DNA from: an uncultured Clostridia bacterium
Lineage (GTDB): Bacteria > Bacillota > Clostridia > TANB77 > CAG-508
Reading direction: 5' to 3'
Length of the DNA stretch: 64,000 nucleotides
Assembly: GCA_944389125.1 (NCBI GenBank)
Contig: CALXLF010000003.1
Coordinates: 124,001-188,000, forward strand
In this document: one piece after another, positions 8,326 to 18,048 of the stretch
How positions within the stretch are numbered: the first letter of the stretch is position 1
How the letters are laid out: the number at the start of each line of letters is the position of its first letter
The notes under the pieces: model-generated
What the model was told of the DNA's origin: nothing
What the model saw: the letters and a program-made list of their open reading frames with translations, nothing else
Database searches by the model: none
Position numbers and translations under genes: made by a program

Positions 8326-9039
8326 ATGTTTTATGATGGACTAGATAGAAGAAAATTACTTATTATTTTGGGGATTTGTTTAGTATTTGGACTTTTGATG
8401 ACAGGAGGATTTAAATCAATCTTACTTACACTTCCAGGTGTAATAATTGCAATAACTTTTCATGAATTTGCACATGCATGGGTAGCTGATAAATTAGGAG
8501 ATACTACACCAAGAGCACAAGGAAGACTTACATTAAACCCATTGAGTCATATAGATCCATTTGGAATTATATTACTTTTATTTGCAAATATTGGTTGGGG
8601 TAAACCAGTTCAAATTAATCCTAATAATTTTAATAGTAATAAATCAATAGAAACATGTGAAGCATTAGTATCTTTGGCAGGTCCTGTTATGAATATAATT
8701 TTAGCATTTATATTTATGATAATTTATTATGCTTTATATTATTTTGTAACTTGTCCTACAATTATTTTGCTTATAATTTTTTATATAATTACTGTAAATA
8801 TTGGACTTGGAATTTTTAATCTTCTTCCAATTCCACCATTAGATGGATCAAAAATATTTGCTAGATTTTTGCCATATAATGCAAAAGCATGGATTGACAG
8901 AAATATGCAATATATTTATATAGTTTTTTTAATTTTATGGATTACAAATGTATTATCTTGGATAGTTTCACCAGTAATTTCAGTGGTATTTAATGGAATG
9001 AACTGGTTAGTTGCAAGAATTTTCGCAATATTTATATAA
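8326..9039 (+). CDS. Site-2 protease family zinc metalloprotease (M50)
   Basis: A membrane protease of about 237 residues with intramembrane active site: H-E-F-A-H in the first conserved helix and N-L-L-P-I-P-P-L-D-G-S in the later one supplying the third zinc ligand. Several hydrophobic segments. It is the minimal YwhC-like form without a PDZ domain. ATG 8326 follows AGGAAGGAGAAAGTCT; an in-frame ATG at 8254 lies in a region with a small hairpin and no ribosome binding site. tsaD follows after 21 bases. Confidence 0.88.
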   Translation: MFYDGLDRRKLLIILGICLVFGLLMTGGFKSILLTLPGVIIAITFHEFAHAWVADKLGDTTPRAQGRLTLNPLSHIDPFGIILLLFANIGWGKPVQINPNNFNSNKSIETCEALVSLAGPVMNIILAFIFMIIYYALYYFVTCPTIILLIIFYIITVNIGLGIFNLLPIPPLDGSKIFARFLPYNAKAWIDRNMQYIYIVFLILWITNVLSWIVSPVISVVFNGMNWLVARIFAIFI

Positions 9040-9060
9040 GATTTTAGGAGTGAAAATAAA

Positions 9061-10053
9061 TTGGATAAAGATATATTTATTATGGGAATTGAAAGTAGTT
9101 GTGATGAGACTTCTGTCTCTATCGTAAAAAATGGTAGAGAAATTTTATCAAATGTTATAAATTCTCAAATATCAACACATGAATTATATGGAGGAGTTGT
9201 TCCTGAAATTGCTTCAAGAATGCATACAGAAGTTATTAATTTAATAATGAAACAAGCATTAAAAGAAGCTAATATGACATTAGATAAAATAGATGGAATT
9301 GCTGTAACTTATGGACCAGGTTTAGTTGGGGCACTTTTAGTTGGAGTTTCTTATGCAAAAGCTTTAAGTTTTGCAACTAAAAAGCCTTTAATTGCTGTAA
9401 ATCATATAAATGGTCATATTGCAGCAAATTATATAACACACAAAGATTTACAGCCTACATTTCTATGTTTAATAATTTCAGGTGGGCATACATATTTAGT
9501 AAATGTAAAAGATTATAATGAATCAGAAATTTTAGGAAAAACTAAAGATGATGCTATTGGAGAAGCTTTTGATAAAGTAGCAAGAGTATGTAATTTAGGA
9601 TATCCAGGTGGACCTAAAATAGATAATTTAGCAAAACAGGGAGTACCAAATATTCATCTTCCAGTTAGTCATTTAGAAAATTATAATTTTACATTTAGTG
9701 GAATTAAAACAGCAGTAATAAATTTAAATCACAAAGATCCAAATATAAATAAAGCAGATCTATGTGCAAGTTTTGAAGATGCTGTAACTCAAATGCTTAT
9801 TTTTAATGTAGAAAAGGCAATTAAAGAATTTAAAGCTAAAAAAATAGTTTTAGCAGGTGGGGTTTCAAGAAATTCTTATATAAGAAAAGAATTTGATGAA
9901 TTATCTAAGAGATTGAATATTCAAGTTTATTATCCAGATGGAATTTTATGTACAGATAATGCTGCAATGATTGCTTCAAGTGCATATTGGGAATTTTTGA
10001 AGGGTAATTTTGCAGATTTAAAATTAAATGCAGAACCGGGGTTGAAATTATAA
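9061..10053 (+). CDS. tsaD: tRNA N6-adenosine threonylcarbamoyltransferase
   Basis: Transfers threonylcarbamoyl to A37 of ANN-reading tRNAs together with TsaB, TsaE and TsaC. 330 residues with the ASKHA/Kae1 fold: G-I-E-S-S-C-D-E-T at the N-terminus, the metal-binding H-x-x-x-H in N-H-I-N-G-H, S-G-G-H-T, and G-G-V-S-R-N near the C-terminus. Start is TTG 9061 after TAGGAGTG. The stop codon abuts the phosphoesterase start with no gap, so the two genes are translationally coupled. Confidence 0.95.
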   Translation: MDKDIFIMGIESSCDETSVSIVKNGREILSNVINSQISTHELYGGVVPEIASRMHTEVINLIMKQALKEANMTLDKIDGIAVTYGPGLVGALLVGVSYAKALSFATKKPLIAVNHINGHIAANYITHKDLQPTFLCLIISGGHTYLVNVKDYNESEILGKTKDDAIGEAFDKVARVCNLGYPGGPKIDNLAKQGVPNIHLPVSHLENYNFTFSGIKTAVINLNHKDPNINKADLCASFEDAVTQMLIFNVEKAIKEFKAKKIVLAGGVSRNSYIRKEFDELSKRLNIQVYYPDGILCTDNAAMIASSAYWEFLKGNFADLKLNAEPGLKL

Positions 10054-10753
10054 ATGATATATGTAATAGGAGATTTGCATTTATCTTTTTCTACAAATAA
10101 ACCAATGGATATTTTTGGAGGTAATTGGGATAATCATGCAGGAAAGATAAAGCAAAATTGGATTAAAGAAGTTAATAGTGAAGATACAGTAATTTTACCA
10201 GGTGATTTTTCATGGGCTATGTATTTAGAAGAAACATTAGAAGATTTTTCTTATTTAAATAAATTGCCAGGAAAGAAAATCTTATTAAAAGGAAATCATG
10301 ATTATTGGTGGGATACTGTTACTAAAATGAATAAATTTTTAAATGAAAATGGCTTTGAAAATATTTATTTTTTACAAAACAATAGTTATCTTGTAGAGAA
10401 CAAAATTATTTCACGGAACTAGAGGATGGACAAATATTATTTCAGAAGAAAATTATAAAATTCAAAAAAGAGAGTGTGAAAGATTAAAGCTTTCTTTAGA
10501 AGATGGAATTTCAAAATTTGATAAAGATAAAGAAATAATTGTTTTTATGCATTATCCTCCTTTTTATAAAGAAGATGTTCCTGAAGAAATTGATTATATT
10601 AAACTTATGAAAAAATATAATGTAAAAAAATGTTATTATGGTCATCTACATAGTGAGGCTCATAGTGATGCAATAGAAGGTATAATTGATGGAATAGAAT
10701 TTAAGTTGGTAAGTTCAGATTATTTAAATTTTAATTTGATAAAAGCATTGTAA
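10054..10753 (+). CDS. Calcineurin-like metallophosphoesterase, split by a +1 shift at CGG
   Basis: A 232-residue product with the full set of metal-binding motifs: G-D-L-H-L, P-G-D-F-S-W, G-N-H-D-Y-W-W, M-H-Y-P-P and Y-G-H-L-H. The frame is broken at in-frame CGG 10414-10416 and zero-frame translation stops at TAG 10422. Skipping the C restores G-T-R-G-W, a conserved motif of this subfamily between GNHD and the HYPP motif; without the second half the HYPP and GHLH metal ligands are lost, so the upstream product could not be active. ATG directly follows the tsaD stop. Substrate unknown. Confidence 0.88.
10414..10416 (+). other. CGG +1 recoding site in phosphoesterase gene
   Basis: Zero frame: ATT-TCA-CGG-AAC-TAG. 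Skipping C10414 gives TCA-GGA-ACT-AGA-GGA-TGG, i.e. S-G-T-R-G-W. Confidence 0.88.
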
Positions 10754-10790
10754 AATCTCGATTTTTTTATATCGGGATTTTATTTTTTTA
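10752..10790 (+). terminator. Terminator after the phosphoesterase gene
   Basis: AAAATCTCGAT pairs with ATCGGGATTTT (one G-U) and is followed by ATTTTTTTA. Confidence 0.8.
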
Positions 10791-10798
10791 AAAAAGTA

Positions 10799-10827
10799 TT
10801 GACAAACGATTGTTCATGATGTAAAAT
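10799..10827 (+). promoter_or_regulatory. Promoter of the YgjP-like gene
   Basis: TTGACA (10799-10804), 17 bases, TAAAAT (10822-10827). Confidence 0.75.
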
Positions 10828-10883
10828 GATTTTGCAAACAGAAATTTGGAAAACAGATTTTTACAAACAGGAGGAATTTTAAG

Positions 10884-11588
10884 ATGGGATTTTTTAAGAA
10901 AAATAATAATTTTATTACTTATACAATAGATAAAAGTTTTACTAAAAACCTTGCTATATCAGTACAAAACGGTCAAGTTGCAGTTAGTGCTCCATGGTAT
11001 GTTAGTAAAAGAAAAATAGAAGAAATTATTTCAGATAAAAAATCCTGGATAATTCAAAAATTAAAAGAATATGATCAATTAAATAAGATAAAAGATTTGA
11101 ATACAGAAAATAGAATAGTTAAAGTTTTTGGTGAAGATTATAATTTAAAAATTTTTTATAAATTAATTAAAGTACCTGAATTATATTTAGAAAATAAAAC
11201 TATAAAAATTGAGTTACCATCTAAATATAAAAATTCAGATAATACTAAAATAATTGATTTAATTATAGAAAAATTTTATAAAAAATTAGCAGAAAAAGAA
11301 ATTGAAGAAACAATGGAGAAAACTAGAAAAGAACTAGGAATTGCTCCTGATGATTACATTATAAAAAAGTTAGATAAAACTCTTGGAACATATGATGAAA
11401 AAAATCAAGTAATTTTTATTAATCCAGAAATAGTTAAATTTGATAGAGATGTTTTAGAATATGTAGTTTTACATGAGTTTTGTCATTTGAAATATAAAAC
11501 ACATTGCAAAAGTTTTTATAAAATATTAAGTAAATATATGAAAAATTATAAAAATGTTGAACAAAAAATTAAAGTATGGAAATTCTAA
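10884..11588 (+). CDS. YgjP-like (DUF45/WLM) metallopeptidase-type protein
   Basis: A 234-residue cytoplasmic protein whose C-terminal half holds V-V-L-H-E-F-C-H-L followed by K-T-H-C-K-S-F-Y: the HExxH zinc site and third His of the YgjP family. The N-terminal half is a beta-rich region with basic residues. Family members are annotated as metal-dependent hydrolases of uncertain substrate. RBS CAGGAGGAATTTTAAG precedes ATG 10884, under its own promoter. Confidence 0.85.
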   Translation: MGFFKKNNNFITYTIDKSFTKNLAISVQNGQVAVSAPWYVSKRKIEEIISDKKSWIIQKLKEYDQLNKIKDLNTENRIVKVFGEDYNLKIFYKLIKVPELYLENKTIKIELPSKYKNSDNTKIIDLIIEKFYKKLAEKEIEETMEKTRKELGIAPDDYIIKKLDKTLGTYDEKNQVIFINPEIVKFDRDVLEYVVLHEFCHLKYKTHCKSFYKILSKYMKNYKNVEQKIKVWKF

Positions 11589-11650
11589 TATATTTTATTA
11601 AAACTTAAAAAGATAGATTATTAATCTAATTAGATGTTTATAATATATAT

Positions 11651-12259
11651 ATGAATCAGATATTAGAAACTAAAAATAATATAAGAAAATATAAAAAAAT
11701 TTTTAAAATTCAATTTTTTATATCTTTTTTGTCTATAGTTGCTTTATTTATATATATTTTAAATGAGAATAGTATCAAAGATAATGAATATGAAATTACT
11801 AAAATTGCAAGTCAAAATGCTAAAATAGTTTCAATTTTTGAAAGTTATGGAAGTGAGGAATATTATAAAAATGATATATATTTTTGTACATTGAAAATTG
11901 AAAAAATTAATTTAGAATATTTTGTGTATAAAAATTATTCAGAAGATCTTTTAAAAATATTGCCATGTAAGTTTTCAGGAGGAAATTTAAATGAAAATAG
12001 TAATATATGTATAATAGGTCATAATTATTTTGATGATAGATTTTTTGGGAATTTAAATAAATTAGAAATTGAGGATAAAATAGTTTTAGAAGATTTAAAA
12101 GGAAATATATATAATTATTATATATATGATATTTACGAAATAAATGAGAATGAGATTTATGAAGTTATAAAAAATGAAAAACAATCTAAAATACTTACTT
12201 TATGTACATGTACTACTGATAAAAATATTAGATTAATAGTTAAAGCGAGATGTGTATAA
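11651..12259 (+). CDS. Sortase (transpeptidase)
   Basis: 202 residues: N-terminal membrane anchor (about 21-40), then a sortase beta-barrel with the catalytic His in I-I-G-H-N-Y, catalytic Cys in L-T-L-C-T-C and the Arg in N-I-R-L-I-V-K. Sortases join surface proteins to the cell wall or to each other. The length and single N-terminal anchor suit class D/E. No LPxTG-type substrate is encoded in the window. The ribosome binding site before ATG 11651 is weak. A second sortase is at 43253. Confidence 0.88.
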   Translation: MNQILETKNNIRKYKKIFKIQFFISFLSIVALFIYILNENSIKDNEYEITKIASQNAKIVSIFESYGSEEYYKNDIYFCTLKIEKINLEYFVYKNYSEDLLKILPCKFSGGNLNENSNICIIGHNYFDDRFFGNLNKLEIEDKIVLEDLKGNIYNYYIYDIYEINENEIYEVIKNEKQSKILTLCTCTTDKNIRLIVKARCV

Positions 12260-12273
12260 TACCAAAAATATAA

Positions 12274-12302
12274 TTGCAATTTTATAATTTCTTTGTTATA
12301 AT
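12274..12302 (+). promoter_or_regulatory. Promoter of scpA
   Basis: TTGCAA (12274-12279), 17 bases, TATAAT (12297-12302). Confidence 0.65.
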
Positions 12303-12350
12303 CGAAAAATGAAATATAATAATAAGAGATTTTTTATGTAAAGGAGCATC

Positions 12351-13124
12351 ATGGATAGAGTATTAACTTTAGAATCAAATAAATATGAGTTACGTTTAGA
12401 TAATTTTGAAGGTCCATTAGACTTATTATGCTATCTAATTGATAAAGAAAAAATGAATATATATGAAGTTTCTATTAATGACATAGCAAACCAATATATT
12501 GAATATTTAAAAAAGCAGGAAAGTTTGAATTTAGAAATTGCTAGCGAATTTTTAGTTATGGCATCAACTCTTCTTTTAATTAAGTCAAAAGGATTATTAC
12601 CAAAGGAAGTTGAAGATGAGGCCGAACTTACTGAAGATGAGTTAATTAGAAGAATTATAGAATATAAAAAATATAAAGAGATTTGTAAACAATTTAGAAA
12701 AAGATATAATGAATATTCTAAAAGAATATTTAAATTGCCTGAAATGATTGAACTTCCTAAACAATCATTAGAAATTAAATATGAAGAAAAAGATATTGTA
12801 GAAGTTTATAAAAAAATAGTTCAAAGAAACAATGATAAGAAAAATGAATATGCTGATAATATTCAAAAGATTGCTTTAAATGATACATATAATGTTGGAG
12901 ATAAAGTTAAAGAAATATATAGAGAGCTTATAAAAAAGCCAAGTTTTATATTTGGAAAAAAGTTTTCAATAAAAGAGAAACCAAAAGCAGAAGTAGTAAC
13001 TGCTTTTACTGGAGTTTTAGAATTAAGCAGAAGAAGTAAGATTTTAACTAAACAAGAAGAATTGTTTGGAGATATTGTAATTTCCAAAAGAAAAAGAAAT
13101 AATGAAAATATTGAAAAATTATAA
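12351..13124 (+). CDS. scpA: Segregation and condensation protein A (kleisin)
   Basis: Kleisin subunit that bridges the SMC dimer for chromosome condensation. 257 residues; N-terminal F-E-G-P-L-D-L-L-C-Y-L-I-D-K is the family signature, and the C-terminal winged helix includes V-T-A-F-T-G-V-L-E-L. RBS AAAGGAGCATC precedes ATG 12351. In related Clostridia scpB normally follows directly; here the next gene, 90 bases on, is the DUF2953 gene, and scpB is not in the window. Confidence 0.93.
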   Translation: MDRVLTLESNKYELRLDNFEGPLDLLCYLIDKEKMNIYEVSINDIANQYIEYLKKQESLNLEIASEFLVMASTLLLIKSKGLLPKEVEDEAELTEDELIRRIIEYKKYKEICKQFRKRYNEYSKRIFKLPEMIELPKQSLEIKYEEKDIVEVYKKIVQRNNDKKNEYADNIQKIALNDTYNVGDKVKEIYRELIKKPSFIFGKKFSIKEKPKAEVVTAFTGVLELSRRSKILTKQEELFGDIVISKRKRNNENIEKL

Positions 13125-13214
13125 TCAAATTTAATGTATTTTAAATATAAAAGTTAAATTTTGGTATTATATTTTTTAAATCAGGAAAGACTATAGCAAT
13201 AAAGAGGTTTTTAT

Positions 13215-13778
13215 ATGCTAAATATAGTCTTTTTTTGTATTGCTTTTATTTTTGGAGGAGTCTTTTCTTCTAAGATGAAAATTAGAATTGAAAAGATAGA
13301 ATTAAATATTAATAATGTAAATTTTAAATTTAGAATTGGAATTTTTTTGTTTAGTTTTTTAAAGATACTTGAATTAAAATGTGATAAAAATGGAGTTAAA
13401 ATTCTTGGTAAAACCTTTTCATATAAAAGAATTTTTAATATAGATCTTAAAGAATTAATACTAAAAATTTTAAAAAATAGAGATAAAAATAAAAAAAATA
13501 AATTAGATTTTAAAATTGATTTGGCAAAATTCACTTTAAAACTAGGAACAGAAGATATGTTTATAACAGTGTTTTTGGTAACATTATTATCTGGACTCTT
13601 TACTGAATTTTTAAAAAACAAAATGAAAAAAATAAATAATAGAAAAATAGCTTATAAAGTTCTTCCTGAATTTAATAAAACTGAATTTTTTTATGAAGGA
13701 AAAATAGATATTTCTATAAAAACATTAGACTTAAAAAGCCTTGTTTTTAAAAAGCAAATTAAAATAAAAGATACTTAA
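13215..13778 (+). CDS. DUF2953 family protein
   Basis: 187 residues with an N-terminal hydrophobic segment, a basic Lys-rich middle and a second hydrophobic stretch (I-T-V-F-L-V-T-L-L-S-G-L-F). In Clostridia and Bacilli DUF2953 genes lie just before ytfJ, as here, which supports the call. No known activity; the conserved pairing suggests a role around sporulation. Start ATG 13215 after AAAGAGGTTTTT. Confidence 0.75.
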   Translation: MLNIVFFCIAFIFGGVFSSKMKIRIEKIELNINNVNFKFRIGIFLFSFLKILELKCDKNGVKILGKTFSYKRIFNIDLKELILKILKNRDKNKKNKLDFKIDLAKFTLKLGTEDMFITVFLVTLLSGLFTEFLKNKMKKINNRKIAYKVLPEFNKTEFFYEGKIDISIKTLDLKSLVFKKQIKIKDT

Positions 13779-13873
13779 TTAATTTATCTAATAAAATACC
13801 TATATGTATAAATTTTATTTTTTGGTCAATAATAGAAGTATTAAAAAATCTAATATAGAAAGGAAAGATTTTT

Positions 13874-14404
13874 ATGAGTGAACACCCTATTGAAGGATTA
13901 ATGAGAACAGCCATGAATAGTATACAAGATATGGTTGATGTAAATACTATCATTGGTGAACCTATAGAAACATCAGCAGATGTTATGATTATTCCAATTT
14001 CCAAAGTCTGTTTTGGATTTGCAGCAGGTGGAAGTGAATTTAATGCAGAAACTTTAAATGAATATAAGAAAAAAGAAAAGGAAGAAGAAATGCAATATAA
14101 ACTTCCGTTTGGTGGAGGAAGTGGAGCAGCTGTTTCAATAAATCCAGTTGCATTTTTAGTTATAAATAATGAGAATATAAAATTAATGCCAATTAATTAT
14201 ACATCTACTATTGATAAATTAATTGATTATATTCCAGATGTTATAAATAAAGTTTGCAAAAAAGATGAAACAAAAGAAAATAAAGATGCAGAAATTAAAG
14301 CAGAAGTAAGAGAAGAGGTAACGCAAAAAGAAGTAAGAAAAGAACAAAGAGATTCAAAATCACAAGCTACAGAAAATACAGCTGATTATTTAGAAGATGA
14401 ATAA
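13874..14404 (+). CDS. ytfJ: GerW family sporulation protein YtfJ
   Basis: Sporulation protein of the YtfJ/GerW family, linked in Bacillus to spore germination. 176 residues: H-P-I-E-G-L-M start, I-G-E-P-I, a conserved P-I-S-K-V-C-F-G-F-A-A-G-G, and glycine-rich L-P-F-G-G-G-S-G-A-A before a hydrophobic P-V-A-F-L-V-I. The C-terminal 45 residues are highly charged and variable. RBS GAAAGGAAAG precedes ATG 13874. Confidence 0.92.
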   Translation: MSEHPIEGLMRTAMNSIQDMVDVNTIIGEPIETSADVMIIPISKVCFGFAAGGSEFNAETLNEYKKKEKEEEMQYKLPFGGGSGAAVSINPVAFLVINNENIKLMPINYTSTIDKLIDYIPDVINKVCKKDETKENKDAEIKAEVREEVTQKEVRKEQRDSKSQATENTADYLEDE

Positions 14405-14587
14405 AAATAAAAAATTGAAAAAAGTTTTTTCTATACACTACACAAAAAATTTTTTTAATGATATAATAATCAAAAATATTATATCGTCTAGAAGTGTCTT
14501 ATAAAAAATTAGCATTTTTAAAATTTAAAGTTTTGCTTGAAAAACTTTAGTTTTAAAGACTTTCTAGATTTGAAAGGAACGTGGGTT

Positions 14588-17113
14588 ATGGGAAAAATTG
14601 TTCTTTTAGATGATTTGACTATAAATAAAATAGCAGCTGGTGAAGTTATAGAAAGACCTGCATCTGTTGTTAAAGAAATGGTAGAAAATTCAATAGATGC
14701 AGGAGCTAAGAACATAACAGTTGAAATAAAAAATGGAGGAATTTCATTAATTAAAGTAACAGATGATGGCTCTGGTATGGCTGAAGATGATATGGAGATC
14801 GCATTTGAACGTCATGCTACAAGTAAGATAAGACAAGCTAAAGATTTGGAAACTATAACAACTATGGGGTTTAGAGGTGAGGCTTTAGCTAGTATTGCTT
14901 CAATTGCAAATGTTGAGATGATAACTAAAAGAGCTGAAGATGAAACAGGACATAGAATAGTTGTTGAAGCTGGAAAAGTTTTGGATAAATCAGAGGTTGG
15001 AGCTCCTGTAGGAACATCAATAACTGTAAAAAATTTATTTTTTAATACACCTGTAAGATATAAATTCTTAAAAAAAGATTTTACTGAAGCTGGATATATT
15101 GAAGATGTGATAACTAGAATTGCACTTGTTAATAAAGATGTTGCTATAAAACTTATTAATACAGGAAAAACAGTTATTCAAACAAATGGAAGTGGTGATT
15201 TTCAATCTGTAATTTATAGTATATATGGAAAAGATATTGCAAGCGGAATTATGGATGTTGATTATACATATGAAGATATAAGAGTTGTTGGTGTTGTTGG
15301 TAAACCTGAAATTGCAAGAAATACAAGAGCACATCAGTTATTTTTTGTAAATAATAGATATATAAAAGATAAAAATTTAACAGCAGCTGCTGATCAGGCA
15401 TATAAAGGCATTGTGCCAAATGGGAAACATGGATTTTTAATTTTAAATGTTGAGATAAGTCCAAAAAAAGTAGATGTTAATGTTCATCCAGCTAAACTTG
15501 AAGTTAGATTTGAAGAAGAAGGAAAAGTATTTAAAGCTGTATATCATGCAATAAAATCAGGTTTAGCAAAAGGCGAAAATATTGAAAATATTGAAAAACC
15601 TATAAATATAGATAAAAAACAGGTAGAACAATCAACAGTTGATGAGAAAAATGAGGAAAAAGATGTAAAAAAGAAAGAATATAAACCACATGAAAATGCA
15701 TTTACAGGATTTTTTAAAAAGATTTTAAAAGAGCCAGAAGAAACAAAAGAAGAAATTGAAAATAATAATTTAAGAGAGATTTTTGAATATAGACAAAATG
15801 CAAAAGAGAGAGTTTTTGATAAAGAAGAATTATCTAATGATAAATTAAATGGTGATAAAAGCACAAATATCGAAATAAATGAGTTTGATGAACTAAAGAC
15901 TCCAGAAAGTTCTATTGCAACTGAAGAACCTACAATTAAAGCAGAAAATTTTGTATCAGAGATTAAACCTATGGAAGATTTGGAAATTGATGAAAATATT
16001 GAATCAGACAATGAATCAAAAAAAGCAAAAATAGGTGACACTATAATTTCTAGTGATACAAAAGAATTAGATTTTGACATAACAGCTGCCGCATTAAAAG
16101 GGGAAACAGTTAGATTAGATTCAACAAAGGCTATTACAAATTCTTTAGATCAAAAAACGGAAGTTATAGGTAATTTAAAAGAAATAAAAGATGAAAAAGC
16201 AGAAAAATCTATAGAAAATGATGAAACAAAAGATCCAAAAGATGTTGAAAATATTGATGAAGTAACAGAAAAACTTTTAAAAATGAAAATGGATTCTGGA
16301 ATGGATGATACTCAATTTATAGATACAGCTAAAGTAAGAGAAGGATTAAAAGAAATAAAAGGACCTGTTACTCCAGAATTTGCTAATATGTATAAAAAAG
16401 TTTTTGGTACAGATGTACAAGAAGTTAGAAGAACTAAAGAAGAGGAAGAAGCAAAAATTAATGGCTCTGGATATTTAAAATATGCAAATTCTGAAAATAT
16501 GAGTGTATTTGAAAATGAAAATACATATGTGCCAGAGATAAAATATAAATTTATTGGAATAGTTTTTTCTACATATATTATTATTCAGATTAAAGATGAG
16601 ATGTTTTTGATTGATCAACATGCTGCTCATGAAAGAATTATGTATGAAAAAGTAAAAGCCAATTATTATAGTACAACAGAAAAAGATTCTCAATTACTTT
16701 TATTAGCAGATATAATAACTTTGACACATAAAGAGATGGATATAGCTAGAGAAAATCAAGAAATGTTTAAAAAAGCTGGATTTGAATTTGAAGAATTTGG
16801 TGAAAATACTGTAAAATTAACAGCTGTTCCTAGTATGTGTGAACAATTAAATACAAAAAAATTATTTTTAGAGATACTAGATGAAATGGATACAGTTGCT
16901 GTAACTGCTAAACAAGAAAAAGAAGATAAATTTATAGCTACAGTTGCTTGTAAATCAGCTGTTAAAGGAAACATGAAATTAGATGAAAAAGAAGTAGATA
17001 GTTTGATGAAAAAATTATTATCACTTCCTAATCCATTTTCATGTCCACATGGCAGACCAACTGCGATAAAAATCACACTTAGTGATTTAGAGAAAAAATT
17101 TAGTAGGAGATAG
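14588..17113 (+). CDS. mutL: DNA mismatch repair endonuclease MutL with an unusually long linker
   Basis: Acts with MutS in mismatch repair. 841 residues against about 620-680 in most Firmicutes. The GHKL ATPase domain shows K-I-A-A-G-E-V, N-S-I-D-A-G-A, D-D-G-S-G-M and G-F-R-G-E-A-L-A-S-I. The C-terminal domain carries the metal-binding endonuclease motif D-Q-H-A-A-H-E-R-x-x-Y-E, A-C-K-S-A-V-K and C-P-H-G-R-P-T. Between them (about residues 335-640) lies an acidic, Lys/Glu-rich linker that accounts for the extra length. ATG 14588 is chosen because MGKIVLLDD is the family start and GAAAGGAACG precedes it. mutS is not adjacent; miaA follows after 10 bases, as in many Firmicutes. Confidence 0.95.
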   Translation: MGKIVLLDDLTINKIAAGEVIERPASVVKEMVENSIDAGAKNITVEIKNGGISLIKVTDDGSGMAEDDMEIAFERHATSKIRQAKDLETITTMGFRGEALASIASIANVEMITKRAEDETGHRIVVEAGKVLDKSEVGAPVGTSITVKNLFFNTPVRYKFLKKDFTEAGYIEDVITRIALVNKDVAIKLINTGKTVIQTNGSGDFQSVIYSIYGKDIASGIMDVDYTYEDIRVVGVVGKPEIARNTRAHQLFFVNNRYIKDKNLTAAADQAYKGIVPNGKHGFLILNVEISPKKVDVNVHPAKLEVRFEEEGKVFKAVYHAIKSGLAKGENIENIEKPINIDKKQVEQSTVDEKNEEKDVKKKEYKPHENAFTGFFKKILKEPEETKEEIENNNLREIFEYRQNAKERVFDKEELSNDKLNGDKSTNIEINEFDELKTPESSIATEEPTIKAENFVSEIKPMEDLEIDENIESDNESKKAKIGDTIISSDTKELDFDITAAALKGETVRLDSTKAITNSLDQKTEVIGNLKEIKDEKAEKSIENDETKDPKDVENIDEVTEKLLKMKMDSGMDDTQFIDTAKVREGLKEIKGPVTPEFANMYKKVFGTDVQEVRRTKEEEEAKINGSGYLKYANSENMSVFENENTYVPEIKYKFIGIVFSTYIIIQIKDEMFLIDQHAAHERIMYEKVKANYYSTTEKDSQLLLLADIITLTHKEMDIARENQEMFKKAGFEFEEFGENTVKLTAVPSMCEQLNTKKLFLEILDEMDTVAVTAKQEKEDKFIATVACKSAVKGNMKLDEKEVDSLMKKLLSLPNPFSCPHGRPTAIKITLSDLEKKFSRR

Positions 17114-17123
17114 ACTAAAATAT

Positions 17124-18048
17124 ATGGAAAAAGTAATAGTAATTGCTGGACCAACTGCTTCAGGAAAAACATCTCTTTCAATTGAACTTGCTAAAAAAAT
17201 TGATGGAGAGATTATTTCAGCTGATTCAATGCAAATATATAAAGATATGGATATAGGAACAGCAAAAGTTACTAAAGAAGAAATGCAAGGAATAAAACAT
17301 TATTTAGTAGATTTCGTAGAACCAACAAAAAGGTATACAGTATCTGATTTTAAAAGAGATAGTATGAATGCTATAAAAGAAATTTTATCAAAAGGTAAAA
17401 CTCCTATTGTTGTTGGTGGAACTGGATTATATATAAATTCATTAGTTTATGGAATTGATTATCAAGATATGGAATTTGATTTAGAATTTAGAAATAAACT
17501 TATGAAACATGCAGAGACAGAAGATGGACTAAAAGAATTATATGATAAAGCTTGCAGAATTGATAGTAAAGCAATGGAAAAAATTAGTCTAAATGATAAG
17601 AAAAGAATTTGCAGAATTATAGAAATTTATAAAGCAACTCGGAAAAACAAAAACAGAACTTGAGATTATATCTAGACAAAATAAACCAGAATATGATTTC
17701 TTGAAGTTTGCTATTGACATGAAGAGAGATGTTTTGTATGAGAGAATAAATAAACGTGTTGATATAATGTTAGAGTCTGGATTAGTTGATGAGGTTAAAA
17801 ATATTCTAAAAAAATATAATGAATTTCCAACGGCGTTACAAGCTTTAGGTTATAAAGAAGTTAAAGAATATTTAGATAATAAAATAACTTATGAAGAAAT
17901 GGTAGATAAAATAAAGCAAGAAACTAGAAGATATGCAAAAAGACAACTTACTTGGTTTCGAAAAAATAATGATTATATATGGCTTAATGCAGAAAATGGT
18001 GTACAAAAAAATATAGAGCTTATTATAAAGGAGTTATATAGTGCTTAA
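17124..18048 (+). CDS. miaA: tRNA dimethylallyltransferase MiaA, split by a +1 shift at CGG
   Basis: Transfers dimethylallyl to A37 of UNN-reading tRNAs. The joined product is 307 residues, the family norm: G-P-T-A-S-G-K-T P-loop, D-S-M-Q-I-Y, V-G-G-T-G-L-Y, and a C-terminal A-L-G-Y-K-E and R-R-Y-A-K-R-Q-x-T-W-F. The frame breaks at in-frame CGG 17640-17642; zero-frame translation ends at TGA 17663. Skipping the C restores Y-K-A-T-G-K-T-K-T-E-L, matching the conserved Gly-Lys after the R-I-I-E-x-Y motif. The last codons overlap the GTG start of the next gene by 8 bases. Confidence 0.93.
17640..17642 (+). other. CGG +1 recoding site in miaA
   Basis: Zero frame: GCA-ACT-CGG-AAA and TGA seven codons later. 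Skipping C17640 gives ACT-GGA-AAA-ACA (T-G-K-T). Confidence 0.9.
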
